DNA from: Methylobacterium sp. 2A
GTDB taxonomy: Bacteria; Pseudomonadota; Alphaproteobacteria; Rhizobiales; Beijerinckiaceae
Assembly (NCBI RefSeq): GCF_009806555.1
Contig: NZ_VUOK01000034.1
Span: 62,001 to 126,000, forward strand
Length of the DNA: 64,000 nucleotides
Direction: 5' to 3'
In this document: positions 25,919 through 38,803 of the stretch, one piece after another
Numbering within the stretch: position 1 is the stretch's first letter
Layout of the letters: every line of letters begins with the position of its first letter
Program-made: the position numbers and the translations under genes
Notes under the pieces: model-generated
What the model was told of the DNA's origin: nothing
What the model saw: only the letters and a program-made list of their open reading frames with translations
Database searches by the model: none

Positions 25919-26320
25919 TCAGAGCTTCAGCAGCGCCTTGGTCTCTTGCAGCTGAACGATCTGACCGTTCAGCTCCTCGCGCTTCTGAAGATCCTCGGTG
26001 GCGTCGCGCTGCATCTCGACCGCCTCGATATCCCGGTCGAGGGATTCGTGCGTCAGCTCCTCGATCGGAGCGGCGCGCTCGGCCAGCACGGTCACGGCGG
26101 TCGGGCCGATATCCGCGAAGCCGCCGCGGACATAGATCCGCTTGCCGCTGCCCTGGCTCTCGGTGACGACGATCACGCCGACCCGGAGCGAGGTCAGCAC
26201 GGGCGCGTGGCCCGGCATCACGGTCATCTCGCCCTCGGTGCCGGGCAGCTGAACGGCGGTCACCTCGCCGGAATACAGCGTCCGCTCGGGGCCGACGAAA
26301 TCGAAGTGGAAGGTGGCCAT
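25919..26320 (-). CDS. atpC: ATP synthase epsilon subunit
   Basis: This 133-residue F1 epsilon subunit couples the rotor to the catalytic ring. It starts MATFHFDFVGPERTLYSGEV and has GEMTVMPGHAPVLTSLR and the C-terminal two-helix domain. A much longer frame continues upstream to 26449 but only reads through the inverted repeat, so ATG 26320 is the real start. It is the last gene of the F1 operon. Confidence 0.95.
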   Translation of the reverse strand: MATFHFDFVGPERTLYSGEVTAVQLPGTEGEMTVMPGHAPVLTSLRVGVIVVTESQGSGKRIYVRGGFADIGPTAVTVLAERAAPIEELTHESLDRDIEAVEMQRDATEDLQKREELNGQIVQLQETKALLKL

Positions 26321-26349
26321 CTCAGGACGATCCGGGATCCGCAACAGGC

Positions 26350-26467
26350 TCTCCTCCCCCTTGCGGGGAGGAGATGGAGGTGGGGGTGGTGCAGGATCGA
26401 GCGCAGCGGTTCCTTCTGCGCCACCCCCACCCCCGGCCCCTCCCCGCAAGGGGGAGGGGAGGGAGGG
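26350..26467. repeat. Long imperfect inverted repeat between atpD and atpC
   Basis: The left arm (CTCCCCCTTGCGGGGAGGAG then GGAGGTGGGGGTGG, about 26351-26395) and the right arm (CCACCCCCACCCCCGGCCCC then TCCCCGCAAGGGGGAGGGG, about 26421-26460) are near complements. They would form a long hairpin with a loop of about 16-20 bases. Related copies are at 29144-29317 and, more distantly, 49160-49436. Confidence 0.8.
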
Positions 26468-26474
26468 CGCAGTC

Positions 26475-28197
<1,723 letters not shown>

Positions 28198-28223
28198 CGT
28201 CCGACGCCTCCAGCGCCCCCTTA

Positions 28224-29114
28224 TCACAGAGCCTCGGCGCCCGAGATGATCTCGATGAGTTCCTTGGTGATCATGGCCTGACGCGTCCGGTTGTAGATCA
28301 GCGTCTGCTTCTTGATCATCTCGCCCGCGTTGCGGGTCGCCGAGTCCATGGCGCTCATGCGCGCGCCCTGCTCGGAGGCGGCGTTCTCCAAGAGCGCCCG
28401 GTAGATCTGCACCGTCAGGTTCTTCGGCAGCAGCGTCTCCAGGATCGCCTCCTCGGAGGGCTCGAATTCCAGGGCGGCGTTGCCGGCGGTCGCCTTCGCG
28501 GTCGTGTCGGCCGCGGGCAGCTCGGCCGGGATGAGGCGCTGCGCGGTCGGGATCTGCGAGATGACCGAGCGGAACTCGGAATAGAACAGGGTCGCGACGT
28601 CGAACTCACCGGCCTCGAAGCGGGTGAGGATCTTGTCGGCGATCTCGGCGGCGAAGGGATAATCCACCGGCCGGTTCCCGCGGATATCCATGCTCTCGAC
28701 GATCTGGTCGCGATACTGCCGGCGCAGCATGTCGAGACCCTTCTTGCCGACCGTCATGATCTTGACGGTCTTGCCCTCGGCGGTCAGCTTCTGCGCGTAT
28801 TCGCGCACGGCAAGGCGGACGATCGAGGAATTGAAGGCACCGGCAAGGCCGCGGTCGCCGGTGCAGACCACCAGCAGGTGCGTCTGCTCGGAGCCCGTTC
28901 CCGACAGCAGCTTAGGCGCGCCGACGCCGCCCACGAGGTTGCCGGCGAGATTGCCCAGCACCGCCGACATCTTCTCGGCATAGGGGCGGCCCGCCTCGGC
29001 GGCCATCTGCGCCCGGCGCAGCTTGGCGGCGGCGACCATCTGCATGGCCTTGGTGATCTTCTGCGTCGCCTTCACCGAGGTGATGCGGTTGCGCAGATCC
29101 TTCAAACTCGCCAT
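28224..29114 (-). CDS. atpG: ATP synthase gamma subunit
   Basis: This 296-residue rotor subunit has the N-terminal helix [35 protein letters not shown], the Rossmann-like middle ([19 protein letters not shown]) and the C-terminal helix [45 protein letters not shown]. It is encoded between atpA and the small coiled-coil gene, in the normal alphaproteobacterial F1 order. Confidence 0.97.
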   Translation of the reverse strand: MASLKDLRNRITSVKATQKITKAMQMVAAAKLRRAQMAAEAGRPYAEKMSAVLGNLAGNLVGGVGAPKLLSGTGSEQTHLLVVCTGDRGLAGAFNSSIVRLAVREYAQKLTAEGKTVKIMTVGKKGLDMLRRQYRDQIVESMDIRGNRPVDYPFAAEIADKILTRFEAGEFDVATLFYSEFRSVISQIPTAQRLIPAELPAADTTAKATAGNAALEFEPSEEAILETLLPKNLTVQIYRALLENAASEQGARMSAMDSATRNAGEMIKKQTLIYNRTRQAMITKELIEIISGAEAL

Positions 29115-29143
29115 CGGGTGAGGTCCAGGTCCATTTGAAAGGG

Positions 29144-29317
29144 CCTCTCCTCGCCCTTGCGGGGAGGAGCCGGAGGTGGGGGTGGCTCAGGATGGAGCGG
29201 TACGGTGCCTCCTGCACCACCCCCACCCCTAACCCCTCCCCACCTAGATCGAGCTCGCCCGATCTAGGCAAGCCCGGTCCTGATCCCGGGCAAGCCCGAG
29301 ATCAGCGGGGAGGGGAC
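29144..29317. repeat. Second long inverted repeat (atpA-atpG), interrupted by another hairpin element
   Basis: The left arm (CTCCTCGCCCTTGCGGGGAG then GGAGGTGGGGGTGG, from about 29146) faces a right arm (CCACCCCCACCCCTAACCCC then TCCCC...CGGGGAGGGG) that is split. Inside the right arm, about 29243-29305, lie two smaller hairpins: CCTAGATCG/CGATCTAGG and CTGATCCCGGGC/GCCCGAGATCAG. This looks like one repeat inserted into another. Confidence 0.75.
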
Positions 29318-29322
29318 TTGGA

Positions 29323-30909
<1,587 letters not shown>

Positions 30910-31482
30910 TTACGGCGCGGCCCGCATCGCGAGGCGGATACCGTTGAGCTTGGTCCGGAGGGAGGCGTCGACCATGCGCGAGCCCATCTTCACGACGAGG
31001 CCGCCGATCAGGCTCGGATCGACCACGAGGTCGACGTCGACCTCGGCCTTGGCGATATCGCGGAGCGACGCCTTGATCTCCTCGATCACGGCGTCGGAGG
31101 GCTTCTCGGCCACCCGCACCTCGGCGCGCACGATGCCCTTCGAGTCCTGCACCAGGGCGCGGAAGGCGGCGATCATGTCGGGCAGGGCGAACAGCCGGCG
31201 GTTCGAGGCCGCCAGCCGGATGAAGTTGCCGGCAAGGCCGCCGATCCCGGCCTTGTCGAGCACGGCGCCGATGGCGGCTTCCTGCTCCTCGGCGCTGAAG
31301 ACCGGGCTGCGGACGAGGCGGCGGAGATCCGCGCTCTCCTTCAACAGCGTATCGAATTGATTGAGGGATTCGGCGACCGCGTCGACCTGGCGCTCGTCGC
31401 GCGCGAGCTCGAACAGGGCGGAAGCGTACCGGCCCGCCACGCCTGCGACCAGGGGACCAGCCTCGGAACCGTTCTGCGCCAC
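30910..31482 (-). CDS. atpH: ATP synthase delta subunit
   Basis: This 190-residue delta subunit joins F1 to the stator. It has the N-terminal helical domain VAGRYASALFELARDERQVDAVAESLNQFDTLL and the C-terminal domain ending DPSLIGGLVVKMGSRMVDASLRTKLNGIRLAM. It is the first gene of the F1 operon; Fo genes are not in this window, as usual for alphaproteobacteria. The promoter should lie in 31483-31700, where I can pick out no convincing -35/-10 pair. Confidence 0.95.
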   Translation of the reverse strand: MAQNGSEAGPLVAGVAGRYASALFELARDERQVDAVAESLNQFDTLLKESADLRRLVRSPVFSAEEQEAAIGAVLDKAGIGGLAGNFIRLAASNRRLFALPDMIAAFRALVQDSKGIVRAEVRVAEKPSDAVIEEIKASLRDIAKAEVDVDLVVDPSLIGGLVVKMGSRMVDASLRTKLNGIRLAMRAAP

Positions 31483-31700
31483 CCGTCGCTCTCTTCTCTG
31501 GTTGCCCGCCCGTTCCGCGCGCTCCGGCGGGGAGCGCGGTGCGAGACCGTTCGGGACGTGGGATCGCGCCGACGGGGGACAGGGTCGAGAACCGTCCTAT
31601 CGGCGCGGCGACCGCCTAGCATGTCAGCATGGCCGCGCGCAACACGGACAGACGCGTCCGCTGCGCGATAGGACGGCAGAAATGTGACGCGGCGCGTCGT

Positions 31701-32408
31701 TCAGCAGGCCAGCCGGTCGCAGCGCCGCACGCTGGCGATCATCTTCGCCATGGCGCGGGCGCCGGGATGGCCGAGGATGCCGCTGTTGCCGAGTACGTAG
31801 GACGGGGTGGCGTAAAGCCCGAGATCGGCGGCCATCCGCATCTGGCTCTTGAGCGCTGCGCGGACCTCCTCGCTGTCGGCGATCTCCTCCAGCTCGGCCT
31901 GCGGGATCCCGAGGGCGGACGCGGCCGTCAGCGCGCCCGGCCCGTCGATGCGGCCGGGCTTGCCGAGCAGCGTCTGGTAAAAGCCCCAGGCGGCCTGCGC
32001 GCCGAGCCGGCGCTGGACCGCCAGCATCACCTTGGCGGCCTGGGCCGATTGCGGCGACAGGATCGGGTTGTGGACAAGGCCGATCCGCAGTTCTGAATCG
32101 CTGTCGTGCAGCGCCACCACGTCGGCGGCGGCCTTCCGGCAGAACGGGCAGTTGAAGTCGAAGAATTCGTAGAGCGTGGTCCCGGCATCCCGCGGCCCGG
32201 CATAGGTGACGCCGCGCAGGGCGGGGATCTGGCCGGTGATCTCACCGGGCAGGATCGAGTTGGCGACCGCCTTGCCGTCGTCGCCGTTGACCGCGACGCG
32301 CTGGCCGTAGGACTGCGCGGTCGCGCCGCCCAAACCTGAACCCAGCGCGGCGCCAGCGGCTGCGAGGAGAAGACGTCGGGAAACCAGCATGGGACTTGTC
32401 CGGGGCAT
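31701..32408 (-). CDS. Exported DsbA-family thioredoxin-fold oxidoreductase
   Basis: The 235-residue protein has a signal peptide with two Arg residues (MLVSRRLLLAAAGAALGSGLG) and a DsbA-like domain with the redox motif CPFC in FFDFNCPFCRKAAADV and the cis-Pro in YATPSYVLG. It should catalyse disulfide exchange in the periplasm. ATG 32408 has a GGGTGAAG ribosome site; an in-frame ATG at 32390 is possible. It is 85 bases downstream of a second DsbA-fold gene on the same strand. Confidence 0.88.
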   Translation of the reverse strand: MPRTSPMLVSRRLLLAAAGAALGSGLGGATAQSYGQRVAVNGDDGKAVANSILPGEITGQIPALRGVTYAGPRDAGTTLYEFFDFNCPFCRKAAADVVALHDSDSELRIGLVHNPILSPQSAQAAKVMLAVQRRLGAQAAWGFYQTLLGKPGRIDGPGALTAASALGIPQAELEEIADSEEVRAALKSQMRMAADLGLYATPSYVLGNSGILGHPGARAMAKMIASVRRCDRLAC

Positions 32409-32493
32409 CGCGGCTTCACCCGGTCCTTGCCGGGGGCCTGAGCGAAACCAGCGGCTCGCGTCGGATTCATGGCCGATCGGCGTGAACGCGGCC

Positions 32494-33120
32494 CTACCGC
32501 AGACCCTTGGGCCGATCGCCGGTCGCCCAGGCCAGGGCCTGGTCCAGGCGGTCGTTGCCCCAGAACAATTCGCCATCGTCGGCCAGGAAGGTCGGCGCCC
32601 CGTAGATGCCGCGGGAGCGCGCTTCCTCGACGCTGACCCGCAGCTTGGTCTTGTTGGCCTCCGCGGCGGCGGCACGCACCGTCTGCGTCCCGTCGAGTCC
32701 GAGCGAATCGAGGATCTCGGCGACGGCCGCGGGCTCCGCGATGGAGCGGCCCTCGGCGAAGCTCGCTTTGAACACCGCCTTGGAGAACGGCACCAGCCAG
32801 TCCTGGTCCTGGCCGAGAACGGCGACGCGGACGGCGCTGAGGCTGTTCTGCGGGAATTGCGCGGGCTTGGTCAGCGGCGGCAGCCCGAGGCGCGCGGCCT
32901 CGCGCTCGACGTCCCGCCACATGTTCTTGCCCTTGGCCGGGTAGAGGTTGAACGGCGACGTGGTCCAACCCTGGGACGCGAAGAGGGGCCCGACCAGGAA
33001 CGGCCGCCACCGCACCGCCACATCGGCCTCCGCGGCGGCCGCCTCGACGCGCATCGCCGCGAGGTACGAATAGGTCGAGGCGAATTCGTACCAGAACTCC
33101 AGAATCGGCTGGCGCGCCAT
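32494..33120 (-). CDS. 2-hydroxychromene-2-carboxylate isomerase family (DsbA fold)
   Basis: The 208-residue cytosolic protein has the kappa-GST/DsbA fold signature: LEFWYEFASTYSYLAAMRVE at the N-terminus, PFLVGPLF, FNLYPAKGKNMWRDVEREAARLGLP and the C-terminal GIYGAPTFLADDGELFWGNDRLDQAL. The family isomerises 2-hydroxychromene-2-carboxylate in naphthalene degradation and includes glutathione-dependent enzymes. No aromatic-degradation neighbours are present, so the substrate is uncertain. It is divergent from argG. Confidence 0.88.
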   Translation of the reverse strand: MARQPILEFWYEFASTYSYLAAMRVEAAAAEADVAVRWRPFLVGPLFASQGWTTSPFNLYPAKGKNMWRDVEREAARLGLPPLTKPAQFPQNSLSAVRVAVLGQDQDWLVPFSKAVFKASFAEGRSIAEPAAVAEILDSLGLDGTQTVRAAAAEANKTKLRVSVEEARSRGIYGAPTFLADDGELFWGNDRLDQALAWATGDRPKGLR

Positions 33121-33320
33121 AGACTTCGCTTCTCCGAATGCACTCTCGCGGCGGTGTTCACAGGCAACGCCCGCGCCGTTTCTTCCACGCCCGCAAGGCC
33201 GCCGTGAGGCGAAACGCGGCCGATCCTTCGGCAAAGGCTACGCGCCACGCGGCACGCCGGTTGCAGGCCAATCCCACCCGCGATAAGCGGCACAGGCCCC
33301 ATCCCAGTTCCGGAAGCCGC

Positions 33321-34559
33321 ATGTCCGTTCCCGCGAAAAGCCCCGTGAAGAAGGTCGTGCTGGCCTATTCCGGCGGGCTCGACACATCGATCATCCTGAA
33401 GTGGCTGCAGACCACCTATGGCTGCGAGGTCGTGACCTTCACGGCCGATCTCGGCCAGGGCGAGGAGTTGGAGCCGGCCCGGCGCAAGGCCGAACTGCTC
33501 GGCATCAAGCCCAAGAACATCTACATCGAGGATCTGCGCGAGGAATTCGTCCGCGACTACGTTTTCCCGATGTTCCGGGCCAACGCCGTCTATGAGGGCG
33601 TGTACCTGCTCGGCACCTCGATCGCCCGGCCGCTGATCGCCAAGAAGCAGATCGAGATCGCCGAGAAGGTCGGGGCCGACGCGGTGTGCCACGGCGCCAC
33701 CGGCAAGGGCAACGATCAGGTCCGGTTCGAACTCGGCTACTACGCCTTGAAGCCGGACGTCACAGTGATCGCCCCCTGGCGCGAATGGGACCTGCGCTCC
33801 CGCGAGCAGCTCATCGCCTTCGCCGAGCAGCACCAGATCCCGATCGCCAAGGACAAGCGGGGCGAGAGCCCGTTCTCGGTGGACGCCAACCTCCTGCATG
33901 CCTCCTCGGAGGGCAAGGTGCTGGAGGATCCGGCGGTCGAGGTGCCGGATTACGTCTACTCGCGCACCCTCTCCCCCGAGGAGGCGCCCGACCAGCCGAC
34001 GATCATCACGATCGGCTTCGAGTGCGGCGACGCGGTCTCGATCGACGGTGAAAAACTGTCCCCCGCGAGCCTTCTGGCCAAGCTCAACGAATTGGGCCGG
34101 GCCAACGGCATCGGCCGGCTCGATCTCGTGGAGAACCGCTTCGTCGGCATGAAGAGCCGCGGCATGTACGAGACGCCGGGCGGCACGATCCTGCTGCCGG
34201 CCCATCGCGCCATCGAGTCGATCACCCTCGACCGCGGCGCTGCGCACCTCAAAGACCAGCTGATGCCGCAATACGCGGAGCTGATCTACAATGGCTTCTG
34301 GTTCTCGCCGGAACGCGAGATGATCCAGGCTTTGATCGACAAGAGCCAGGAGAAGGTCACCGGCACGGTGCGGCTGAAGCTCTACAAGGGCGGCGTCCAC
34401 GTGATCGGCCGCGAGAGCCCGCACTCGCTCTACGACCAGGACCTCGTGACCTTCGAGGAGGGCGCGGTCGCCTACGATCACCGGGACGCGGCGGGCTTCA
34501 TCAAGCTCAACGCGCTCCGGCTGCGGACCCTGGCGCAGCGCAAGAAGCGCGAGGGCTGA
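33321..34559 (+). CDS. argG: Argininosuccinate synthase
   Basis: This 412-residue enzyme joins citrulline and aspartate with ATP in arginine synthesis. It has the N-type ATP pyrophosphatase P-loop [52 protein letters not shown] and [19 protein letters not shown]. It is preceded by about 200 bases of divergent intergenic DNA and converges on the unknown gene at 34564 with only 4 bases between. Confidence 0.97.
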   Translation: MSVPAKSPVKKVVLAYSGGLDTSIILKWLQTTYGCEVVTFTADLGQGEELEPARRKAELLGIKPKNIYIEDLREEFVRDYVFPMFRANAVYEGVYLLGTSIARPLIAKKQIEIAEKVGADAVCHGATGKGNDQVRFELGYYALKPDVTVIAPWREWDLRSREQLIAFAEQHQIPIAKDKRGESPFSVDANLLHASSEGKVLEDPAVEVPDYVYSRTLSPEEAPDQPTIITIGFECGDAVSIDGEKLSPASLLAKLNELGRANGIGRLDLVENRFVGMKSRGMYETPGGTILLPAHRAIESITLDRGAAHLKDQLMPQYAELIYNGFWFSPEREMIQALIDKSQEKVTGTVRLKLYKGGVHVIGRESPHSLYDQDLVTFEEGAVAYDHRDAAGFIKLNALRLRTLAQRKKREG

Positions 34560-34563
34560 CGCC

Positions 34564-35214
34564 TCAGGCCGGCTCCCAGAGCCCGGACGCTTCCGAGCGC
34601 CGGAAGTCGCCCGGCCCGAGATCGGCATACCGCAAAAAAATCTGAAGCGCCGGCTGCATCTCGCGGTGCAGCCGGATCCGGTGGGTCTCCCCGTCCTCGT
34701 CGTCGTTGGCGGCCGCCTCCGGCACCGCCGCGAGATGGCGGGCGATCGCGGCGGTGTAGGTCGCCCCGTCGCCATAGGGCTGCGCCGGGTCCACCCGCGG
34801 CACGTTCCCGGCGGGGTCCCAGCCGTAAGCGAGATGCGGGATCAGCGCGAGGTGCTCCGGGGTCACCGCGAAGGTGATGTGCTCCGGCGTCTCGCCGGTC
34901 TGGGCATCCCGGAAGACGTCGCCGACCGTGCCGTGGTCGAGCTTGGCCAGGCCGTTGTGATACTGGTAGCGGCCGGGTTTCAGCTGCGCGTTGTGGGCGA
35001 AGACCGCGAGCCCCTGCTCCAGGGACCGGTGCTCCTCCTCGGCGCCCTCGTCGTCGCCGGTGACGTTGGCGATGTCGCCGTCCCGGTCGAGGCTGCCATA
35101 GGGCGCCTCCGGATGGATGGTCGGCGCGCCCGGCTCGCCGCCGCCCCAGGCTACGACCATCCGGCGGATCAGCGCGATTCGCTCCAGGGTCAGGTCGTAG
35201 ACGGCGTCGCTCAT
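34564..35214 (-). CDS. Hypothetical protein, acidic, no recognised domain
   Basis: The 216-residue soluble protein starts MSDAVYDLTLERIALIRRMVVAW and is rich in acidic residues (GDDEGAEEEHRSLEQGL; AANDDEDGETHRI). The middle has a HITFAVTPEHLALIPHLAYGWDP segment. There is no signal peptide, membrane helix or motif I can name. Codon use fits the genome, so I take it as real. It ends 4 bases from argG's stop and lies 60 bases before mtgA on the opposite side. Confidence 0.7.
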   Translation of the reverse strand: MSDAVYDLTLERIALIRRMVVAWGGGEPGAPTIHPEAPYGSLDRDGDIANVTGDDEGAEEEHRSLEQGLAVFAHNAQLKPGRYQYHNGLAKLDHGTVGDVFRDAQTGETPEHITFAVTPEHLALIPHLAYGWDPAGNVPRVDPAQPYGDGATYTAAIARHLAAVPEAAANDDEDGETHRIRLHREMQPALQIFLRYADLGPGDFRRSEASGLWEPA

Positions 35215-35275
35215 GAGGTGTCGGCTCGGGTCTCGTGCTTCTGAGGCCCGTCTTACAGAGGCGTCGGCGAACCCG

Positions 35276-35995
35276 CTACCGGCGCAGGCACCCCGTCAGC
35301 CCCTCCACCTGACCCATCATCGCCAGGATCCGTGCGGCGCGGCGGCGCACGCCGGGGGAGGGGCGGCCGGCGCTGCGGGTGATCGGATTCGGCAGGACGG
35401 CGGCCAGAAGCGCCGCCTCATTGCGCGTCAGCCGGCTCGCATCCTTGCCGAACCAGTGCCGGCTCGCGGCCTGGGCGCCGTAGATCCCGTCGCCCCACTC
35501 GGCGACGTTCAGATAAATCTCCATCATGCGCCGCTTGCCCCAGAGCGTATCGAGGGCGAGCGCCAGCGGGATCTCGATCGCCTTGCGGATGTAGGAGCGG
35601 CCGGGCCACAGGAAGACGTTCTTCACCGTCTGCATCGCCAGGGTCGAGGCGCCGCGGCTCGGCGAATCCTCGTCCTCCACCACCTCGCGGATGGCCCCGA
35701 AATCGACGCCGTGATCGAGGCAGAAGCGCTGATCCTCGGAGGCGATCACCGCGAGCGGCAGGGCGGCCGCGATGCCGGAGAGCGGCACCGGATCGCGGCT
35801 CACCGGCTGAAGCGTCAACCACCGGCCCAGCATCAGGGTCGACGGCGGCATCACCGCGCTATAGACGAGCGCCAGACCCAGTACGAGGATGAAACCGAGG
35901 GCGGGGAGCAGCAACAGCATCCCCACGAGCCGCCGGACCGGACGAGGGCGCCGCGGGCGCGCGCGCGGGAGATCGCGTTCCGCCGCCTCCCCCAT
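35276..35995 (-). CDS. mtgA: Monofunctional peptidoglycan glycosyltransferase
   Basis: This 239-residue GT51 enzyme polymerises lipid II into glycan strands at the inner membrane. It has one N-terminal transmembrane helix (about residues 24-48), then the catalytic Glu in LAVIASEDQRFCLDHGVDF (about residue 87), GASTLAMQTVKNVFLWPGRS with the second conserved segment, and RMMEIYLNVAEWGDGIYGAQAASRHWFGKDA. ATG 35995 is chosen; an in-frame GTG at 36013 and a start at 36058 are alternatives. It is divergent from ispA. Confidence 0.93.
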   Translation of the reverse strand: MGEAAERDLPRARPRRPRPVRRLVGMLLLLPALGFILVLGLALVYSAVMPPSTLMLGRWLTLQPVSRDPVPLSGIAAALPLAVIASEDQRFCLDHGVDFGAIREVVEDEDSPSRGASTLAMQTVKNVFLWPGRSYIRKAIEIPLALALDTLWGKRRMMEIYLNVAEWGDGIYGAQAASRHWFGKDASRLTRNEAALLAAVLPNPITRSAGRPSPGVRRRAARILAMMGQVEGLTGCLRR

Positions 35996-36082
35996 GCGTC
36001 CGACCCCGCTCACCGTGATTTCGTTCCCGTACAACTGACACGCGATTGGTTTTCGCAAGGCCAGGACCGGACGTAGCGCTCG

Positions 36083-37054
36083 ATGACCACGACCTCCTCA
36101 ACGCAGGCACCGACCGGTTCGGTCAAGGCTGGCACGCCCGCCATCGAGTTTACCCACAGGTTGACCGAGGTCGCCGGGACGGTCGAGACCTTCCTGGTCG
36201 AGCGCCTCGGCCCGGAGGTCGGCCCCGGCGAGATCGCCCGGCCGGCGCGCCTGATGGAGGCGATGCGGCACGCGGTGCTGGGCGGTGGCAAGCGTCTGCG
36301 GCCGTTCCTCGCGATCGAAACCGCCCGGATGCTCGGCGGCTCGGAGGCGGCGGCGCTCGCGGCCGGCGCCGGGGTCGAGCTGGTGCATTGCTACAGCCTC
36401 GTCCACGACGACCTCCCCGCCATGGACGACGACGACATGCGCCGCGGCAAGCCGACGGTCCACAAGGCCTATGACGAGGCGACCGCCATCCTGGTCGGCG
36501 ACGCCCTGCAGACGCTGGCCTTCGAGATCGTGGCCGATCCGACCTGGCAGCCCGACGCGCGGATCCGGGCCGACCTCGTGCTCGGCCTCGCCCGAGCCTC
36601 GGGCCTCGGCGGCATGGTCGGCGGCCAGCTCCTCGACCTCACCGCCGAGGGCCGGTTCGGCGCGGCCACCATGGACGTGGACGACACCCTGCGGATGCAG
36701 GCGATGAAGACCGGGGCGATCCTGGCCTTCTCGGTGGAGGCCGGCGCGATCGTGGGCGGTGCCGATAAGGACCAGCGCGCTTCCCTGCTGCGATACGGCC
36801 TCGCCCTGGGTCAGGCCTTCCAGATCGCCGACGACATCCTCGACCGGGAGGCTTCCCCGGAGGCGATGGGCAAGGCCACCGGCAAGGACAAGGACGCCGG
36901 CAAGGCCACGCTCGTCGACCGCCTCGGCATCGACGGGGCGCGGGCGGAATGCGACCGCCTCGTAGGCGTCTGCGAGGATGCGGTCGGCGCCTGGGGGGAG
37001 AAAGCGCGGATCCTGCGGGATGCCGCCCGGTTCACGGTGGCGCGCAAGACGTAA
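36083..37054 (+). CDS. ispA: Polyprenyl diphosphate synthase (farnesyl/geranylgeranyl type)
   Basis: This 323-residue all-helical prenyltransferase has the first Asp-rich motif in HDDLPAMDDDDMRRGKPTVH (about residues 108-127) and the second in FQIADDILD. GGGKRLRPFLA and GGQLLDL are also conserved. The two residues before the first Asp-rich motif suggest a short-chain (C15) product, but C20 cannot be excluded. dxs, often next to ispA, is not here. Confidence 0.92.
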   Translation: MTTTSSTQAPTGSVKAGTPAIEFTHRLTEVAGTVETFLVERLGPEVGPGEIARPARLMEAMRHAVLGGGKRLRPFLAIETARMLGGSEAAALAAGAGVELVHCYSLVHDDLPAMDDDDMRRGKPTVHKAYDEATAILVGDALQTLAFEIVADPTWQPDARIRADLVLGLARASGLGGMVGGQLLDLTAEGRFGAATMDVDDTLRMQAMKTGAILAFSVEAGAIVGGADKDQRASLLRYGLALGQAFQIADDILDREASPEAMGKATGKDKDAGKATLVDRLGIDGARAECDRLVGVCEDAVGAWGEKARILRDAARFTVARKT

Positions 37055-37121
37055 GCGATCGCCCTCATTAGGCCCTGGCGGCCGATCACGATCGGACGCT
37101 CGACAGCTACCAGGGGCATCG

Positions 37122-37370
37122 ATGATGAAGCAGGGGGCGATGGCAGAAAGCCGGAGCGTGCGCCAACTGACCGATCGCTGGAAGCAGGATCGGGAGTACA
37201 AGGCCGCCTACGACGACCTCGACGGCGAGTTTACCCTGGCCAAGGAAATGATCCTGGCGCGGACCAGGGGTCATCTGTTTCAGATGCAGCTCGCGGAAAA
37301 GATGGGCATCAGCCAGCACAAGCCCGAAGTCCGGACTCACAGGCAGCGCAACAGCGATCGGCAGACTTAG
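37122..37370 (+). pseudogene. Truncated HigA/XRE-type antitoxin remnant
   Basis: The 82-residue ORF has SVRQLTDRWKQDREYKAAYDDLDGEFTLAKEMILARTRGH, matching the N-terminal extension of HigA-type antitoxins. It reaches QMQLAEKMGISQ, the start of the helix-turn-helix, then switches to unrelated sequence (HKPEVRTHRQRNSD). The recognition helix (usually SQ-AIARLE) is missing. No toxin gene precedes it. A degraded remnant is most likely. Confidence 0.55.
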
Positions 37371-37425
37371 CCCCCGGTTGACTGGAGCGTCAGGTCTTGC
37401 GCGCCGCGCAAACGGATCACGTCAT

Positions 37426-37529
37426 GGTTTCGAAAGGTCGAGACCTTTCGCGGGTCCAGGGCAGAGCCCTGGCGAATATCTCAGGGCTCTGCCCTGAGCA
37501 CCCGCCAAAGGGCTGAACCCTTTGGAAAC
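37426..37529. repeat. 104-base dispersed repeat with nested palindromes (copy B, inverted relative to copy A)
   Basis: The reverse complement of 37426-37529 aligns with 25761-25864 over its whole length with about 12 mismatches. Mismatches are mainly in the loops and the spacer between hairpins, while stem arms are conserved or co-varying (for example CCAAAGGG/CCCTTTGG and CTCAGGGC/GCCCTGAG). It lies between the antitoxin remnant and the end of the sugar transporter operon. Confidence 0.85.
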
Positions 37530-37576
37530 ACGGAATCACCGTGAGAGCGGCGCCGGCCGGGCCGGCGCCCGCCCGA

Positions 37577-38803
37577 TCAGGCCTTGTTCTTGTTGTAGAC
37601 GTCGAGGCAGACGGCGGCGAGCAGGACCACGCCCTTGATCACCTGCTGGTAATCGACGCCGATGCCCATGATCGACATGCCGTTGTTCATCACCCCGATG
37701 ATGAACGCGCCGATCACCACGCCCGAGACCTTGCCGATGCCGCCGGAGGCCGAGGCGCCGCCGATGAAGCAGGCCGCGATCACGTCGAGCTCGAAGCCCA
37801 CGCCGGCCTTCGGGGTCGCGGTGTTGAGCCGGGCGGCGAAGATCATGCCGGCGAGGCCCGCCAGCGCGCCCATATTGGCGAAGGTCAGGAAGGTGAGCCG
37901 CTCGGTCCGAATGCCGGAGAGCCGGGCCGCCTTGATGTTGCCGCCCAGCGCATAGATCCGCCGGCCGATCGTCGTCCGGGTCGTGACGAAGCTGTAGAGC
38001 ATCACCAGCACGAACATCACGAGCAGCACGTTCGGCAGGCCACGGTAATTGCTCATCTGGTACGCGAAGGCGAGGATCACGATGGCGGCCACGCCGTTGC
38101 GGAAGATGAACGACGCCCAGGATTCGACCTCGCCGCCGTTGCGGACCCGCGCGGCGCGGCGGCGCCAGTTCAGGCCGACGAAGGTCGAGGCCAGGCCGAG
38201 CGCGATCAGCAGCGCGGTCCAGGGGCCGGCGAAGTTAACGAGGAAGCCCTTGGCGAGGAGCTGGAACACCTCCGGGAACGGGCCGATCGAGGCGCCCTGG
38301 AGGAGGGCCAGCGTCATGCCGCGGAACACCAGCATGCCGGCCAGGGTGACGATGAAGCTCGGGATGCCGAGATAGGCCACGAAATAGCCCTGCAGCCCGC
38401 CGATGGCGGCGCCGACCGTGAGGCAGATCACCGTGGCGGTGAACGGATCGAAGCCGAACCGCACCATCAGCAGGGCCGCGAGCGCCCCCACGAAGCCGAC
38501 GACCGAGCCGATCGACAGGTCGATATGGCCCGCCACGATGATCAGCAGCATTCCCAGCGCCATCACCACGACGTAGCTGTTCTGCAGGATGAGGTTGGTG
38601 AGGTTCAGCGGCTGGAACAGCACGCCGCCGGTCGTATACTCGAAGAACAGGGTGATCACCGCCAGCGCGAAGACCAGCCCGTAGTCGCGCAGATGCGTCA
38701 TCGGCAGGAAGCCGCGCCGGGCGCGCGGCGCGGGAGCAGACATGGAACTCGACAGTCCTTCGGTCGCGGGGATCATGGGCTTGCTCGCTGGGCTATCACT
38801 CAT
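37577..38803 (-). CDS. gguB: Multiple-sugar ABC transporter permease (GguB/MmsB/XylH type)
   Basis: The 408-residue inner-membrane protein has about ten hydrophobic segments and the BPD_transp_2 landmarks [56 protein letters not shown] and [19 protein letters not shown]. The 4-base ATGA overlap with the ATPase gene and the order ChvE-ATPase-permease identify it as the permease for ChvE-type sugars. It is the last gene of the operon. Confidence 0.92.
   Translation of the reverse strand: MSDSPASKPMIPATEGLSSSMSAPAPRARRGFLPMTHLRDYGLVFALAVITLFFEYTTGGVLFQPLNLTNLILQNSYVVVMALGMLLIIVAGHIDLSIGSVVGFVGALAALLMVRFGFDPFTATVICLTVGAAIGGLQGYFVAYLGIPSFIVTLAGMLVFRGMTLALLQGASIGPFPEVFQLLAKGFLVNFAGPWTALLIALGLASTFVGLNWRRRAARVRNGGEVESWASFIFRNGVAAIVILAFAYQMSNYRGLPNVLLVMFVLVMLYSFVTTRTTIGRRIYALGGNIKAARLSGIRTERLTFLTFANMGALAGLAGMIFAARLNTATPKAGVGFELDVIAACFIGGASASGGIGKVSGVVIGAFIIGVMNNGMSIMGIGVDYQQVIKGVVLLAAVCLDVYNKNKA

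Noticed and set aside
26321-26449. Upstream extension of atpC
   Set aside because: The extra residues are a translation of the GC-rich inverted repeat; the normal epsilon N-terminus is at ATG 26320.
31483-31700. A defined promoter for the atp operon
   Set aside because: No convincing -35/-10 pair could be picked by eye, so none is listed.
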